Below are positions 1-9,132 of a stretch of DNA of 39,116 nt, piece after piece. The notes under the pieces are model-generated. The model made no database searches. It saw only the letters and a list, made by a program, of their open reading frames with translations, and was not told where the DNA came from. Both the position numbers and the translations under genes were made by a program. The stretch spans positions 1-39,116 of the forward strand of contig JAGQOW010000034.1 of assembly GCA_020427155.1 (NCBI GenBank), read 5' to 3'. Numbering within the stretch: the first letter of the stretch is position 1; every line of letters starts with the position of its first letter. This DNA is from Planctomycetales bacterium (GTDB lineage: Bacteria; Planctomycetota; Planctomycetia; Pirellulales; Lacipirellulaceae).

Positions 1-1362
1 ATTTACGTTGCTCCGCCGTTTCGTCACAGTCTGTTTGGCGGCAAGCAGCTTGTCGTACATAACCGCAAATCCGATGTGCATGAACTGTTTAGCTACAACC
101 TCTACCCTGGCCCCAGCGCGAAAAAAGGCGTGTACGGTGTGCTACTGAACTTGGGAGAGAACGAGGGGTGGATTACTGCGCATTGCTCTACCGTCCAAGT
201 AGTAACTCCTTACGATAACATCGTGACGATAATGCACGAAGGTGCGTCTGGGGGTGGCAAGAGTGAGATGCTGGAACACGCCCATCGGGAGCGGGATGGG
301 CGCCTATTGCTTGGTCGCAACGAGCTAAGTGGCGAAGAACGGCACCTGGCATTGCCACGGGCGTGTGAGTTGCGTCCGGTGACCGACGATATGGCGCTTT
401 GCCATCCGGAACTGCAGGGTCACGAGAATAAACTCTCCTTGATGGATGCTGAGAACGCCTGGTTTGTTCGAGTAAACCACATCGACCGCTACGGTGTCGA
501 TCCGCACCTAGAACAGATGACAATGGAGTCGCAGTCGCCCCTGCTATTCTTGAATATCCAGGCAGTTCCAAACGCAACAACCCTTATCTGGGAACATACA
601 ATCGACGCCCCGGGAGTGCCTTGTCCCAATCCGAGAGTGATTATCCCGCGAAGCTGTGTGCCCGATGCCATCGAAGGCCCGGTAACAGTTGATATTCGCA
701 GCTTTGGAGTGCGCACACCCGTCTGTACGCGGGAAGTTCCCACTTACGGAATTCTCGGCTTACTACAGATATTGCCACCCGCGCTGGCATGGCTTTGGCG
801 GCTGGCTGCGCCGAGAGGTCATGGCAATCCTTCGATTGTCGACGAGTCGAGCGGCCTGGTTTCTGAAGGGGTCGGTTCTTATTGGCCATTTGCCACTGGT
901 CGCCGTGTCGATCAGGCCAATCTTCTTCTTGAGCAAATCAAGAGAACAACCAGCACGCTGTTTATCTTAGTCCCAAATCAGAGCATAGGCAGTTGGCGAA
1001 CGGGATTTATGCCACAGTGGATAGTGCGTGAGTATCTTGCTCGGCGCGGACTAAGCCAGTTTCGTCCCGATCAGATTAGTGCTGCGCGGTGCCCGCTCCT
1101 AGGCTGGATACCTAAGCAAATAGTGGTTGAAGGCACTCACGTTCCGCATTTCTTGCTCCGCGTAGAACATCAGGAAGAGGTTGGTTGCGAGGCGTACGAC
1201 CGTGGTTCAGAATACCTCTACTCCTTCTTTCGAGGCGAACTGGAGAAGTTTCTCGAACCAGATTTGAGCCCGCTTGGGCGCCAGATTATCGAGTGTTGCC
1301 TTCAGGGGGGTACGGTGGAACAATATTCAGAGTTGCTACCTCAAAACCGTTACGGTTTTTAG
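1..1362 (+). CDS. DUF4914-family P-loop protein, 5' end missing
   Basis: Reading frame 1 is open from the first base to the stop at 1362, so the gene starts outside the window; the GTG at 76 lies inside the coding region and is not the start. The visible 453 residues carry a PEPCK-like Walker A motif GASGGGKSEM (visible residues 81-90). They also carry the run PCPNPRVIIPR and the block EGVGSYWPFATG, which I associate with DUF4914 (PF16260). That family is usually 600 residues or more, so roughly the N-terminal third is missing. The fold resembles ATP-dependent phosphoenolpyruvate carboxykinase, suggesting nucleotide-dependent phosphotransfer, but the substrate is unknown. No signal peptide can be judged. 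It is followed by 136 bases of non-coding sequence and then a lipoprotein gene on the same strand. The family call is from recollection of conserved blocks; a biochemical role would be guesswork. Confidence 0.82.
   Translation: MYVAPPFRHSLFGGKQLVVHNRKSDVHELFSYNLYPGPSAKKGVYGVLLNLGENEGWITAHCSTVQVVTPYDNIVTIMHEGASGGGKSEMLEHAHRERDGRLLLGRNELSGEERHLALPRACELRPVTDDMALCHPELQGHENKLSLMDAENAWFVRVNHIDRYGVDPHLEQMTMESQSPLLFLNIQAVPNATTLIWEHTIDAPGVPCPNPRVIIPRSCVPDAIEGPVTVDIRSFGVRTPVCTREVPTYGILGLLQILPPALAWLWRLAAPRGHGNPSIVDESSGLVSEGVGSYWPFATGRRVDQANLLLEQIKRTTSTLFILVPNQSIGSWRTGFMPQWIVREYLARRGLSQFRPDQISAARCPLLGWIPKQIVVEGTHVPHFLLRVEHQEEVGCEAYDRGSEYLYSFFRGELEKFLEPDLSPLGRQIIECCLQGGTVEQYSELLPQNRYGF
1343..1360 (+). terminator. 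Terminator-like hairpin inside the last codons of the DUF4914 gene
   Basis: AAAACCG (1343-1349) and CGGTTTT (1353-1359) form a 7-bp stem with a TTA loop and one further T. The final codons (Q-N-R-Y-G-F) lie within the hairpin. Most of the T-run is part of the stem, so it is at best a weak intrinsic terminator. Confidence 0.35.
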
Positions 1363-1498
1363 GAATCGGCGCGAGGAATTGCCTTGCTAATCTGAGTTAG
1401 TTCTGGGCTCTCGGAGAGAGAATTCGGATTGCGAAACTCGCGTCAATCGGTCAGGCTGCAGGTATCCTACTCAGTTTCCCACCTCCCTATGTTCTTCT

Positions 1499-2602
1499 AT
1501 GCCGATGCGTCTCTTTAGAACGCTGATTGTCTGCTTTTTCGTGACTCTCTATCAAGGTTGCAAGCCCACGGAAGAGATTCGCGTATACAGCGTGCCGCGC
1601 AGTTCACCCCCGGGCAAACCCTTGGATGCGTCTGAGGTGGCGAGTCTTCTCGACCATACTCTGGCGGCAATCGTGCCACAGGACGATAAGGCCTGGTTCT
1701 TTAAGCTGACGGGGCGGGCTCCGGCAATTGGTCGACAACGCGATGCTTTTGTTCAATTCCTGGCGACGGTCGTGTTGGCAGAGAACAACTCGGAGACGCC
1801 CTCGTGGCAGATCCCCGAGGGTTGGCAGGAGAAACCGGCTTCGGAGATGCGACTAGCGACATTGGTGGTTCCCGACGAAGAAGGGCCGCTGGAAGTGGCA
1901 ATCTCATCGTTGCCTTATGCTGGCGATTGGAAAACGTTTTTGGTTCCCAACGTCAACCGCTGGTTGCGACAACTGGAAGAGCCACCTTTGGACGAGTCGA
2001 CGATTCTCAAGCTGGTCAAGGAAGTGAAGCTTCAAAATGGCACGGCGACCACCATAGAGTTGGTTGGTCTCGCGCCGAAACAGTCGTCCGGCGATCCGCA
2101 TGCGGGAGTCGTAGGTGCTCCTCCTCTGGACAACGCCGGACCGCCGCCGGCTCCTACGAGCAATACGGCCCTGGAGTACGACACGCCCAGTGGCTGGTCT
2201 CCGGGCAGGACCTCTGAGATGCGGAAGGCTGCTTTCCGTATAGTTGAGGGCGAATCTCAGGCTGAGGTCACGGTGATCGATTTGCCGGCATCCGGTGGCT
2301 CGCAAGTGACCGATGTAGCGGCAAACATGGCACGTTGGGCCGGTCAGGTAGGGCTAACGGAGCTTGGTGCCGAGGGCCTCCAGAAGCTGATTGAGCCTGT
2401 GACCGTCGATGGCGCCAAGGGGAGCTATGCAGAACTGGTGAGTCCCGCGACGGCAGAGCGGCCGCTTGCGATGCTGGTGGCGATGGTGGTTCATAACGAA
2501 AAGGTGTGGTTTTTCAAGATGAGCGGCGAAGTGGGGCTGGTACAAGCCCAGCGTGAAGCATTTCGAAGTTTTCTGGCCTCTGTAAAGTTTGGCGAGAACT
2601 GA
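1499..2602 (+). CDS. Predicted lipoprotein with a duplicated domain
   Basis: A 367-residue protein with a basic N-terminus, a hydrophobic stretch and Cys21 preceded by TLYQG. This looks like a lipoprotein signal, though the lipobox is not ideal. The chain contains related C-terminal motifs twice: DDKAWFFKLTG followed by RDAFVQFLATV near residues 60-95, and NEKVWFFKMSG followed by REAFRSFLASV near the end. Each repeat is linked to an SWQIPEGW- or YDTPSGWSP-like segment with SEMR, so two copies of one module are present, arranged unevenly. The middle (about 195-225) is a Pro/Gly/Ser-rich linker. I do not recognise a named family. It lies 138 bases upstream of ccsBA on the same strand; a role at the outer face of the cytoplasmic membrane, perhaps alongside cytochrome assembly, is inference from position only. 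ATGs at 1499 and 1505 are both possible starts. Confidence 0.72.
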   Translation: MPMRLFRTLIVCFFVTLYQGCKPTEEIRVYSVPRSSPPGKPLDASEVASLLDHTLAAIVPQDDKAWFFKLTGRAPAIGRQRDAFVQFLATVVLAENNSETPSWQIPEGWQEKPASEMRLATLVVPDEEGPLEVAISSLPYAGDWKTFLVPNVNRWLRQLEEPPLDESTILKLVKEVKLQNGTATTIELVGLAPKQSSGDPHAGVVGAPPLDNAGPPPAPTSNTALEYDTPSGWSPGRTSEMRKAAFRIVEGESQAEVTVIDLPASGGSQVTDVAANMARWAGQVGLTELGAEGLQKLIEPVTVDGAKGSYAELVSPATAERPLAMLVAMVVHNEKVWFFKMSGEVGLVQAQREAFRSFLASVKFGEN

Positions 2603-2740
2603 GCTGGTTGAGTACCGTTACTTCCGGGCTTGAATGTCGGTATATTGATAATCACACGGAAGGCTGGACTTTCGGACCGAGAGGCGGGCCGGCTGTTTGG
2701 CAGGCCCCGGCTTTCCGCTCCCCTACCCCGCCTGATTGCC

Positions 2741-5700
2741 GTGGCTAGTACTGACATTGGACAAGTTTCAGCTTCGCTCGCCGGCGAAACTGCAGAACCT
2801 CAGACCCAAGCGAGCATCTCGGGGTTGCTGGGTTTCTTGGCATCATTAAAGCTGACTGTCGCGCTCTTTAGCTTTTCGCTCGTGCTAGTTTTAGCAGGGA
2901 CGCTGGCTCAGATCGATCATGATGTCTGGTACGTGATCGAGAATTATTTCCGTACGCCACTGGCTTGGATCAAGTTGCAAGTGTTTTTTCCCCGGGCATG
3001 GGATGTGCCGGGTACGTTGCCATTCCCCGGAGGTTGGTCGCTTGGCGCTGCGTTGGGGTTGAATCTTCTGGCTGCGCATGCGATTCGGTTCAAGGTGACG
3101 GGGACCGGTAGTGCGTTGTGGTGGGGAATGGGTTTGATCGTCTTGGGGGTGGTGCTGACTTACCTCGTGGTGCAAAGTGGTTTGGACCATACGGTCGAGA
3201 GTGAGCTTTCACCAAAGTTTGCAAATGGACTCTGGCACGCACTGCGAGCGGCACTGGGCGGCGGCACGCTGGCATTGGCTTATTTGTTGGCGTTGAACTA
3301 TCAGAAACAGCGGGGGGCAAACTCGGCGTGGCTGTGGTGGCTCGGTATGGCGACTTGCACAATGCTGGCCTGTCTGACAATTTGGCTCTTTACGCATCCT
3401 GAGGCACAACTCGATACCTCTGGACTGCGAATTCTGTGGCAATTAATCAAGGCTACTGCCGCAGGGCTAGTGTTGTTGGCGGGTTGCCACTGGGTATTCG
3501 GTCGCCGGGCCGGAATTGTGTTGCTGCACGGCGGTATTGCGCTAATGATGTTCAGCGAGTTGCTCACCGGCACGACGGCTGAAGAAGCTAATATGCAGAT
3601 AGTCGAGGGGCAAACCGTCAGCTTTGCTGAGGATAATCGCTCGGTAGAACTTGCGATCGTCGATAAGTCGAAGGCGAAAGAGGACACGGTAGTTGTAGTG
3701 CCCGGGACATTGGTAACTGCGGCTTCGGAATCAAAACAGCCAATTGAGCATGCGAATCTCCCTTTCTCGCTTCGTGTGGTCGACTACTTGCCCAATTCAG
3801 TGACCCGCCGTCGACAACCTGGGGAATCAACTGTTGCAACCAAAGGAGCGGGTCAACTGCATGTTGCCCTGCCTCAGCCCACGAGTACGGGGGTCGGCAT
3901 GAATCAGGCGGTAGACGTTCCGTCGGTTTATGTCGAACTATTGTCCAAGGGGCAAGAGTCGCTAGGTATCTATCTGTTGACGCCTTTGCTGCGTGAGGAG
4001 TCGATCGAGATCGAGGGCAAGCCCTATCAGCTTGCCCTACGGTTCAAACGATTGGAAAAGCCGTATTCGATCAAGTTGATCGATTTCAGGCATGATCGCT
4101 ATGTGGGCACCGATACCCCGAAGAATTATTCGTCGGAAGTACAGTTGATCGACCCGCAACAGAATGTCGATCGTCGAGTCAAGATTTGGATGAATAACCC
4201 GCTGCGCTACGGCGGCGATACGCTCTATCAGGCGAGTTTCGACAAGAACAATCCCCGGCTCACGGTGCTGCAGGTCGTGACAAACACGGGCTGGATGATT
4301 CCCTATGTCTCGTGCATGTTGGTTGCCACGGGGATGCTGGCACATTTTGGGGTCATCTTTTTGCGGTTCGCCCGGCGGCAGAAAGCTCCAACGGCTGGCT
4401 CATCCGAGCGAGTGACCACGGACTGGCGGTCGCCGAGTATTTGGGTGCCGGCATTGATCGTCGTAGTGTTTGCTGGGTGGGCTTTGGGCAAAGCACGCGT
4501 GCCGAAGCTGCCCGTTACCGAAATGCAGATACACGAGTTTGGACGACTTCCGCTTGCGTACAATGGCCGGATCAAGCCCTTTGATACGTTGGCCCGTAAC
4601 ACGCTAACGGTGCTCTCGGGTCGCGAAAAGCTTTATCTAGAGCCGAAAGAGTCGTCGGGCATGGCCAGCTTGTTTGGAATCAAGCCGACCGAGCCTGCCA
4701 TCGTCTGGCTGCTCGATTTGATTTCTGGCAGTCCGGCGATGGACGAGCACCGCGTCTTCCGCATCGAGAATCCCGATGTATTGCAGTCGTTGGGTCTCGA
4801 ACCTCGCGACGGTTTTCGCTACAGCAAGGCAGAATTAATTGCCAGCGGCGAGGAGTACATGCGCCAATGGGAACTGGTGATGAAAACGCCCGAGGAAAAG
4901 TGGACACTCCCACAGCGCAAATTCAAGGAGCTAGGGGAGAAAGTCATCTTGATGAACATTCTGCAGGAGTCTTTTGCTCCCCCGGCGGTTCGGACGGACA
5001 CGATCGAGCATTTGAGAGAAGATTTTGGAGCAGTGAACTTTGCGATCTCGAGGTTGAATCAGAATGGCCCTCGCGCTGTACCGCCGATCAAGCCTGACGG
5101 TGAGTGGAAGATCATGCTTGAGGCCGAGCGCGACGCAATCTTGCAACGTGTGCAACAGAAGGAAATCAATGAAGCGACCGTTGCGCTAAGAGAGATACTC
5201 GACGCTTATCGGGCAGAGGACGTGCAGAAGTTCAACGACGGCGTTGAGTCATATCGCCAACTCGTCGAAGAGCGTGCAGCTGAGGATCTTCAATTCGACC
5301 AAGAGCTTTCTGTTTCAGGCCAGGTGGGGGATCGGAAAGAGGCCGAGAAGCTTCGTATTGACCGAGTGCAGTTTGAGGCCTTCTTCAATCATTTTAATCC
5401 ATTTTTGCTTGCGATGTCCCTTTACCTGGTGGCTTTTGTGCTTGCCGCAGGTTCTTGGCTAGGCTGGACGACGACGCTTAATCGATCGGCGAACTGGCTG
5501 CTTTGGTTTACATTCCTGTTGCATACGGCTGCGCTGGTGGCTCGCATCTACATTTCGGGCCGCCCGCCGGTAACTAATCTCTATTCCTCGGCAGTGTTTA
5601 TTGGCTGGGGTGCGGTACTCTTTTCCTTGGTTGCTGAGCGGATTTTTCGATTTGGATTGGGCAACCTGCTAGCCGCAATCGTGGGGTTCCCCGCCCTATT

Positions 5701-6310
5701 CATCGCTCACAATCTGGCCGGCGATGGAGATACGTTTAACGTATTACAAGCGGTTCTTGATACACAGTTTTGGCTCGCCACTCACGTGGTCTGCATTACG
5801 CTGGGTTACTCGACGACGTTGTTGGCCGGAATGCTGGGCGTAGTTTTTGTGGTGATGACAGCCCTTACCAATTCGCTCGGGGAGGATCGGCAGCGGCAGC
5901 TCATTCGCATGACTTACGGCACTATCTGTTTCGCAATTTTCTTCAGTTTCGTTGGTACGGTGCTTGGGGGATTGTGGGCCGATGATTCCTGGGGCCGTTT
6001 TTGGGGTTGGGATCCGAAAGAAAACGGCGCTTTGTTGATAGTTATTTGGAACGCCTTGGTACTTCACGCGCGTTGGGGCGGCATGGTACAGCGGCGGGGC
6101 CTTGCGATCTTGGCGATATTCGGCAACGTGATTACCGCGTGGTCCTGGTTTGGAGTCAACCAGATGGGCGTGGGGCTGCATGCTTACGGCGAAACCGAAG
6201 GTCGCACGGTTGCGCTGGCTTGGTTTGTCGCCAGCCAATTGGCGATCATGCTCCTCGGCTATTGGCCCGTAAGGCGAGCTAGTTCGCCGCCAACCCCTGC
6301 TCTTGATTGA
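2741..6310 (+). CDS. ccsBA: Fused cytochrome c biogenesis protein CcsBA (ResB-CcsA)
   Basis: System II cytochrome c synthase: it carries haem across the membrane and attaches it to apocytochromes at CxxCH. The N-terminal half is ResB/CcsB-like, with a hydrophobic segment at about 26-59, more membrane segments, then a large soluble ResB domain and another membrane span. A long soluble insert follows (about 590-880), containing PLAYNGRIKPFDTLARN. The C-terminal third is the multi-span CcsA domain with the haem-handling WWD-type motif WGWDPKE (1088-1094). Conserved histidines are in FWLATHVV (about 1014) and GLHAYGETEG (about 1147). Its length (1189 aa) fits the enlarged fusions of Bacteroidetes and planctomycetes. 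The frame is open back to TTG 2630, but the first 37 codons there do not look conserved, so GTG 2741 is preferred; neither has a good ribosome site. Several CxxCH proteins in this window are potential clients. Confidence 0.93.
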   Translation: MASTDIGQVSASLAGETAEPQTQASISGLLGFLASLKLTVALFSFSLVLVLAGTLAQIDHDVWYVIENYFRTPLAWIKLQVFFPRAWDVPGTLPFPGGWSLGAALGLNLLAAHAIRFKVTGTGSALWWGMGLIVLGVVLTYLVVQSGLDHTVESELSPKFANGLWHALRAALGGGTLALAYLLALNYQKQRGANSAWLWWLGMATCTMLACLTIWLFTHPEAQLDTSGLRILWQLIKATAAGLVLLAGCHWVFGRRAGIVLLHGGIALMMFSELLTGTTAEEANMQIVEGQTVSFAEDNRSVELAIVDKSKAKEDTVVVVPGTLVTAASESKQPIEHANLPFSLRVVDYLPNSVTRRRQPGESTVATKGAGQLHVALPQPTSTGVGMNQAVDVPSVYVELLSKGQESLGIYLLTPLLREESIEIEGKPYQLALRFKRLEKPYSIKLIDFRHDRYVGTDTPKNYSSEVQLIDPQQNVDRRVKIWMNNPLRYGGDTLYQASFDKNNPRLTVLQVVTNTGWMIPYVSCMLVATGMLAHFGVIFLRFARRQKAPTAGSSERVTTDWRSPSIWVPALIVVVFAGWALGKARVPKLPVTEMQIHEFGRLPLAYNGRIKPFDTLARNTLTVLSGREKLYLEPKESSGMASLFGIKPTEPAIVWLLDLISGSPAMDEHRVFRIENPDVLQSLGLEPRDGFRYSKAELIASGEEYMRQWELVMKTPEEKWTLPQRKFKELGEKVILMNILQESFAPPAVRTDTIEHLREDFGAVNFAISRLNQNGPRAVPPIKPDGEWKIMLEAERDAILQRVQQKEINEATVALREILDAYRAEDVQKFNDGVESYRQLVEERAAEDLQFDQELSVSGQVGDRKEAEKLRIDRVQFEAFFNHFNPFLLAMSLYLVAFVLAAGSWLGWTTTLNRSANWLLWFTFLLHTAALVARIYISGRPPVTNLYSSAVFIGWGAVLFSLVAERIFRFGLGNLLAAIVGFPALFIAHNLAGDGDTFNVLQAVLDTQFWLATHVVCITLGYSTTLLAGMLGVVFVVMTALTNSLGEDRQRQLIRMTYGTICFAIFFSFVGTVLGGLWADDSWGRFWGWDPKENGALLIVIWNALVLHARWGGMVQRRGLAILAIFGNVITAWSWFGVNQMGVGLHAYGETEGRTVALAWFVASQLAIMLLGYWPVRRASSPPTPALD

Positions 6311-6316
6311 GGCTGT

Positions 6317-6727
6317 TTAAAACAAGATTTCTCGTAATTCCCTCACACGGTTTTCTTCCGTGCGGAGTTGCTCGGGCAGTTGATTTGCCTCAAATGCTGA
6401 GGGTGTAAGAAACACTTCTGCCGGCTGCGGCAGGCCTGCTAGGGTGGCCAACTGCCACAAGAGCCGTTGGCTGCTGCGGTCCAAACCGTGGGCCCGGCTG
6501 AGTTCACGGAAGAGCTTGTTAGGATCGTCACACGGTTTGCTGAGATCATTGTGCTTGATATATGCGGCGACGCCGGCAACGGCGGCGGCGAGGAGGGCCA
6601 TACCGATCAGGTACGGCAAGAGGTCCATGAGTTCGACGCGTCCACGCGAGCGGTGCAGGCCATCTCCCAGTCGTTCCCATCTTGAGAACTGGGCAAACAA
6701 GTGGGTGGCCAGCATGGGGAAGTTCAT
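6317..6727 (-). CDS. Small single-TM protein coupled to the HEAT-repeat gene
   Basis: A 136-residue protein not assignable to a named family. One clear membrane segment lies at about residues 37-58 (LLPYLIGMALLAAAVAG), followed by a soluble C-terminus beginning about 66 with DDPNKLFRELSRAHGLD. Its Leu/Glu-rich helices suggest a cytoplasmic helical domain if the N-terminus is outside. The start is well supported: the ATG at 6727 overlaps the stop of the HEAT gene as ATGA, and GGAGG sits at 6739-6735, eight bases upstream, inside the HEAT gene. Met34, just before the TM segment, is a less likely alternative. Its stop is only 6 bases from the convergent ccsBA stop. The coupling implies the two proteins are made in proportion and perhaps act together at the membrane. 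Confidence 0.75.
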   Translation of the reverse strand: MNFPMLATHLFAQFSRWERLGDGLHRSRGRVELMDLLPYLIGMALLAAAVAGVAAYIKHNDLSKPCDDPNKLFRELSRAHGLDRSSQRLLWQLATLAGLPQPAEVFLTPSAFEANQLPEQLRTEENRVRELREILF

Positions 6728-8343
6728 AGTTGAGCCTCCACGGAAGTGGCGATACCAGTTGCAAATCCATTGGGAATACTGTTAAACGTTGCCAAACTGC
6801 TCTTGGCGGCGTTCTGGACGGCGGCACTCGAGTCGGTGGTCGCGTGTTGCAGGGCTTCGAGCACCTCTTGGGTCTTACAAAGCTGCAATGCGTCAGCAGC
6901 TGCAGCTCGCACGAGGTGATCTTCATCGGATAGCAGGCCGATCAACCCTTCGCACAACTGAGGGACCAGCTGCATAGTTTCGGCTATTTCGATCGCCCGC
7001 ATGCGAGCTTTGCGCGACTTGTTTTCCATCTCGGCGAGTAGGCTGGGAATTGTCTCGGTGTCGACTTTGCGTACAACAATGCCTGTGCTTCGTCGCGCAT
7101 CGTCGCTCAGAGTTTCAAATCGGCTCAGATAGTTTTGGAATGAAAACTCAGAGAGCGCCTCGCGGCTTGCTTCACGGACGATTTCGTGAGGGCTATCGAT
7201 GAGCTTCAGCAGAGTGGACATCGTTCCGGGCAAGTGTCGGTCGCGAAGGTGTCGGGTAGCGGATGCTTGGACTTCCGGATCGAGATCCCGAACGGCACGC
7301 AGTATCAATTGGCTGGGGCGATCACCTGGAAACTCGGCCAGTGCTTCGCAGGCGGCATAGCGCCCAGCCGGATTTCCGTGAATCAATGCGCGCTCGAGAA
7401 TGTCTAGTATGGCATCTGGATTCATGCCCGAGGCGGTGATGAGTTTGATGCACCTGGCCTGATCTTGCTCCTCGAAGGAATCGATCGTTGGGCTGTCAAA
7501 CTGTAGCCAGGAGAACGAGCGAATGCGTCCCAAGTTCTTTGCGACTTTAGGAAACGACTTGTCGTCGGTACTGGCTAGCAAGCGAGCAACAAAAGGTGGA
7601 TCTGCTCTGCGGCTTATCAGATTGAGCACGCTGAGCGACGTACTCTCTCGTTGGAGAAAGTCCATCAACAATTGTGCTACACCAGCGCTTCTGCTGTTGG
7701 CTAGGGTGCCGACAACCGTGTTGTAACATGGGTGATGTGGATCGTCGAGAATCTTCTTGAGCAAGCCGCAGCTAGGGCCGGCTAAGATGACAAACGCTTC
7801 GATCAGCTCTGATCGTCCATGGCAGCGGAAACGCTCGACACTGCGTTCGAGGCTCTCGAGCACGTAGCGTCGAATGGAATTAGGATCGCGGCGATCATGA
7901 GGGTCGCGCGGACCGTAGACTATCTCGCTCAACTGGCTTGTCAGTTTGGCCACGAGTTCAGTAGCCGCTTTGGCATGTTCACTTATTTTGTTTTCTGCCA
8001 ACGTGACCAGGGTCGGCACAAGATCGAATTCAGTAAACTTCACGACCAGTTCACAGGCGTTTTCGAACAATTGCGAATCGTCAGCGAGCACCGCATCGCG
8101 CAAGGCCCCTGACATCCGGCCGCGTCCTTCGAGCACCAGTTCGCGTTGCGAGGCGGAGAGTATGTGCCAACGTGCGAGGACTGCCAGATGTCCTGCTTTA
8201 TTTCGGCGGGCGACCAGTGCTTGGATTGCGCCTTCGTAAACGTGGCCGTCATTGCAATCCAGCGCATTGATTAGCGCTGGTACTGCCGATTCGTTTCGGC
8301 TGGTACTAAGCACATCAAAGGTTGTTTCAAGTGCGGAAGTCAC
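6724..8343 (-). CDS. HEAT-repeat protein
   Basis: A 539-residue, entirely helical repeat protein. Recurrent units of about 30-40 residues have the HEAT pattern of an amphipathic helix, a turn with Asp/Pro, and a second helix: SAVPALINALDCNDGHVYEG near the start, then GNPAGRYAACEALAEFPGD, DPEVQASATRHLRD, SPHEIVREASREALSEF and EDHLVRAAAADALQL. HEAT arrays are scaffolds for protein-protein contacts, so no catalytic role is proposed. No signal peptide is evident. The frame extends upstream to 8622, but that section is not repeat-like. GTG 8343 has AGGA about seven bases upstream and begins just before the first repeat, so I chose it. It overlaps the downstream TM-protein gene by ATGA. It is divergent from the small gene at 8638, with a shared 294-base region in which I recognise no promoter or repeat. 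Confidence 0.83.
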   Translation of the reverse strand: MTSALETTFDVLSTSRNESAVPALINALDCNDGHVYEGAIQALVARRNKAGHLAVLARWHILSASQRELVLEGRGRMSGALRDAVLADDSQLFENACELVVKFTEFDLVPTLVTLAENKISEHAKAATELVAKLTSQLSEIVYGPRDPHDRRDPNSIRRYVLESLERSVERFRCHGRSELIEAFVILAGPSCGLLKKILDDPHHPCYNTVVGTLANSRSAGVAQLLMDFLQRESTSLSVLNLISRRADPPFVARLLASTDDKSFPKVAKNLGRIRSFSWLQFDSPTIDSFEEQDQARCIKLITASGMNPDAILDILERALIHGNPAGRYAACEALAEFPGDRPSQLILRAVRDLDPEVQASATRHLRDRHLPGTMSTLLKLIDSPHEIVREASREALSEFSFQNYLSRFETLSDDARRSTGIVVRKVDTETIPSLLAEMENKSRKARMRAIEIAETMQLVPQLCEGLIGLLSDEDHLVRAAAADALQLCKTQEVLEALQHATTDSSAAVQNAAKSSLATFNSIPNGFATGIATSVEAQL

Positions 8344-8637
8344 GTTATTTCCTGGCGGAGAACGTAAACATATCTTGCAGGCGCGAAGGCTGCGATTGTG
8401 GCGCATTGAAGACAAGGGCTTGACTGCCGCAAACCCTTTGCCTAAAGCAAGCCTAGGTTGCGAAATCAGGCACTTGGGAGAGATTATGATGTTCTGGATA
8501 TCGCAAATGTCTGTTTTCAAGGTGTAAACGTTCTTGCCATTTGATCTGCCAGCGACAAAACTGATACCAGCGGTACGATCCTCAGATTCGGCTTGTTTTC
8601 CTGCCGAGATCCTTGCTTGCATGCAGCGAGATTACCA

Positions 8638-8895
8638 ATGCCAGTTGAGTCTCCAGGCCAAGCGGCCTTAGAACGTGAATTTCTTCCTATTAGAGCGAAG
8701 ATCCTTGAGATTGCTGCCTCGTTGGACCGTATTGAAAGATGTGAAGGAGAGGAGATGGCCGACGCTCGTTGGCAACAACTGCAGAAAGCTATTGCACTAT
8801 TATTAGAGAAACAGGGCAACCGCGCTGGGCAGGTGCAGCTTCTGTTCAGCCGGACTTATGAGAGCGATTGGCGCGAGGCGTTCCAAATCGGTTAG
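8638..8895 (+). CDS. Small helical protein of unknown function upstream of eboB
   Basis: An 85-residue acidic protein predicted to be nearly all alpha-helical: AALEREFLPIRAKILEIAAS, LDRIERCEGEE, then RWQQLQKAIALLLEK and QVQLLFSRTYESDWREAF. It has no signal peptide, membrane segment or cysteine motif. I have an impression of similar short proteins in planctomycetes but cannot name a family. ATG 8638 is preferred over the upstream frame extension to 8593 because the extra residues (Cys- and His-rich) do not match the rest in character; the ribosome site is weak in either case. It lies 237 bases before the EboB-like gene on the same strand, so cotranscription is possible. It is far too short to be a full EboA protein (about 200 residues or more), though it might supply a missing helical partner; that is speculation. 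Confidence 0.6.
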   Translation: MPVESPGQAALEREFLPIRAKILEIAASLDRIERCEGEEMADARWQQLQKAIALLLEKQGNRAGQVQLLFSRTYESDWREAFQIG

Positions 8896-9132
8896 TATTC
8901 ATGACCACCGAAGCAAGGAAGGCACGGAGCTTTGAGCAGCTTCACTCAGGGATGTCGGACAAGGAGATTGGAAACAGAAAGTGCGGGGGGCAAAGTAGCC
9001 AGTAAGCGTTGGCGCTAATGCCGCTTATTGATTCCTTATTATTTCGCAGTACAACATTCCTTGTTCATCGTACCTTTATTCTTTCCTCCTATGTCAATCC
9101 AACCTTGCGACTAACGCGTCTACCCTCACTCC

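Noticed and set aside
8344..8622. N-terminal extension of the HEAT gene
   Set aside because: The extension is not repeat-like, while GTG 8343 has a ribosome site and precedes the first repeat.
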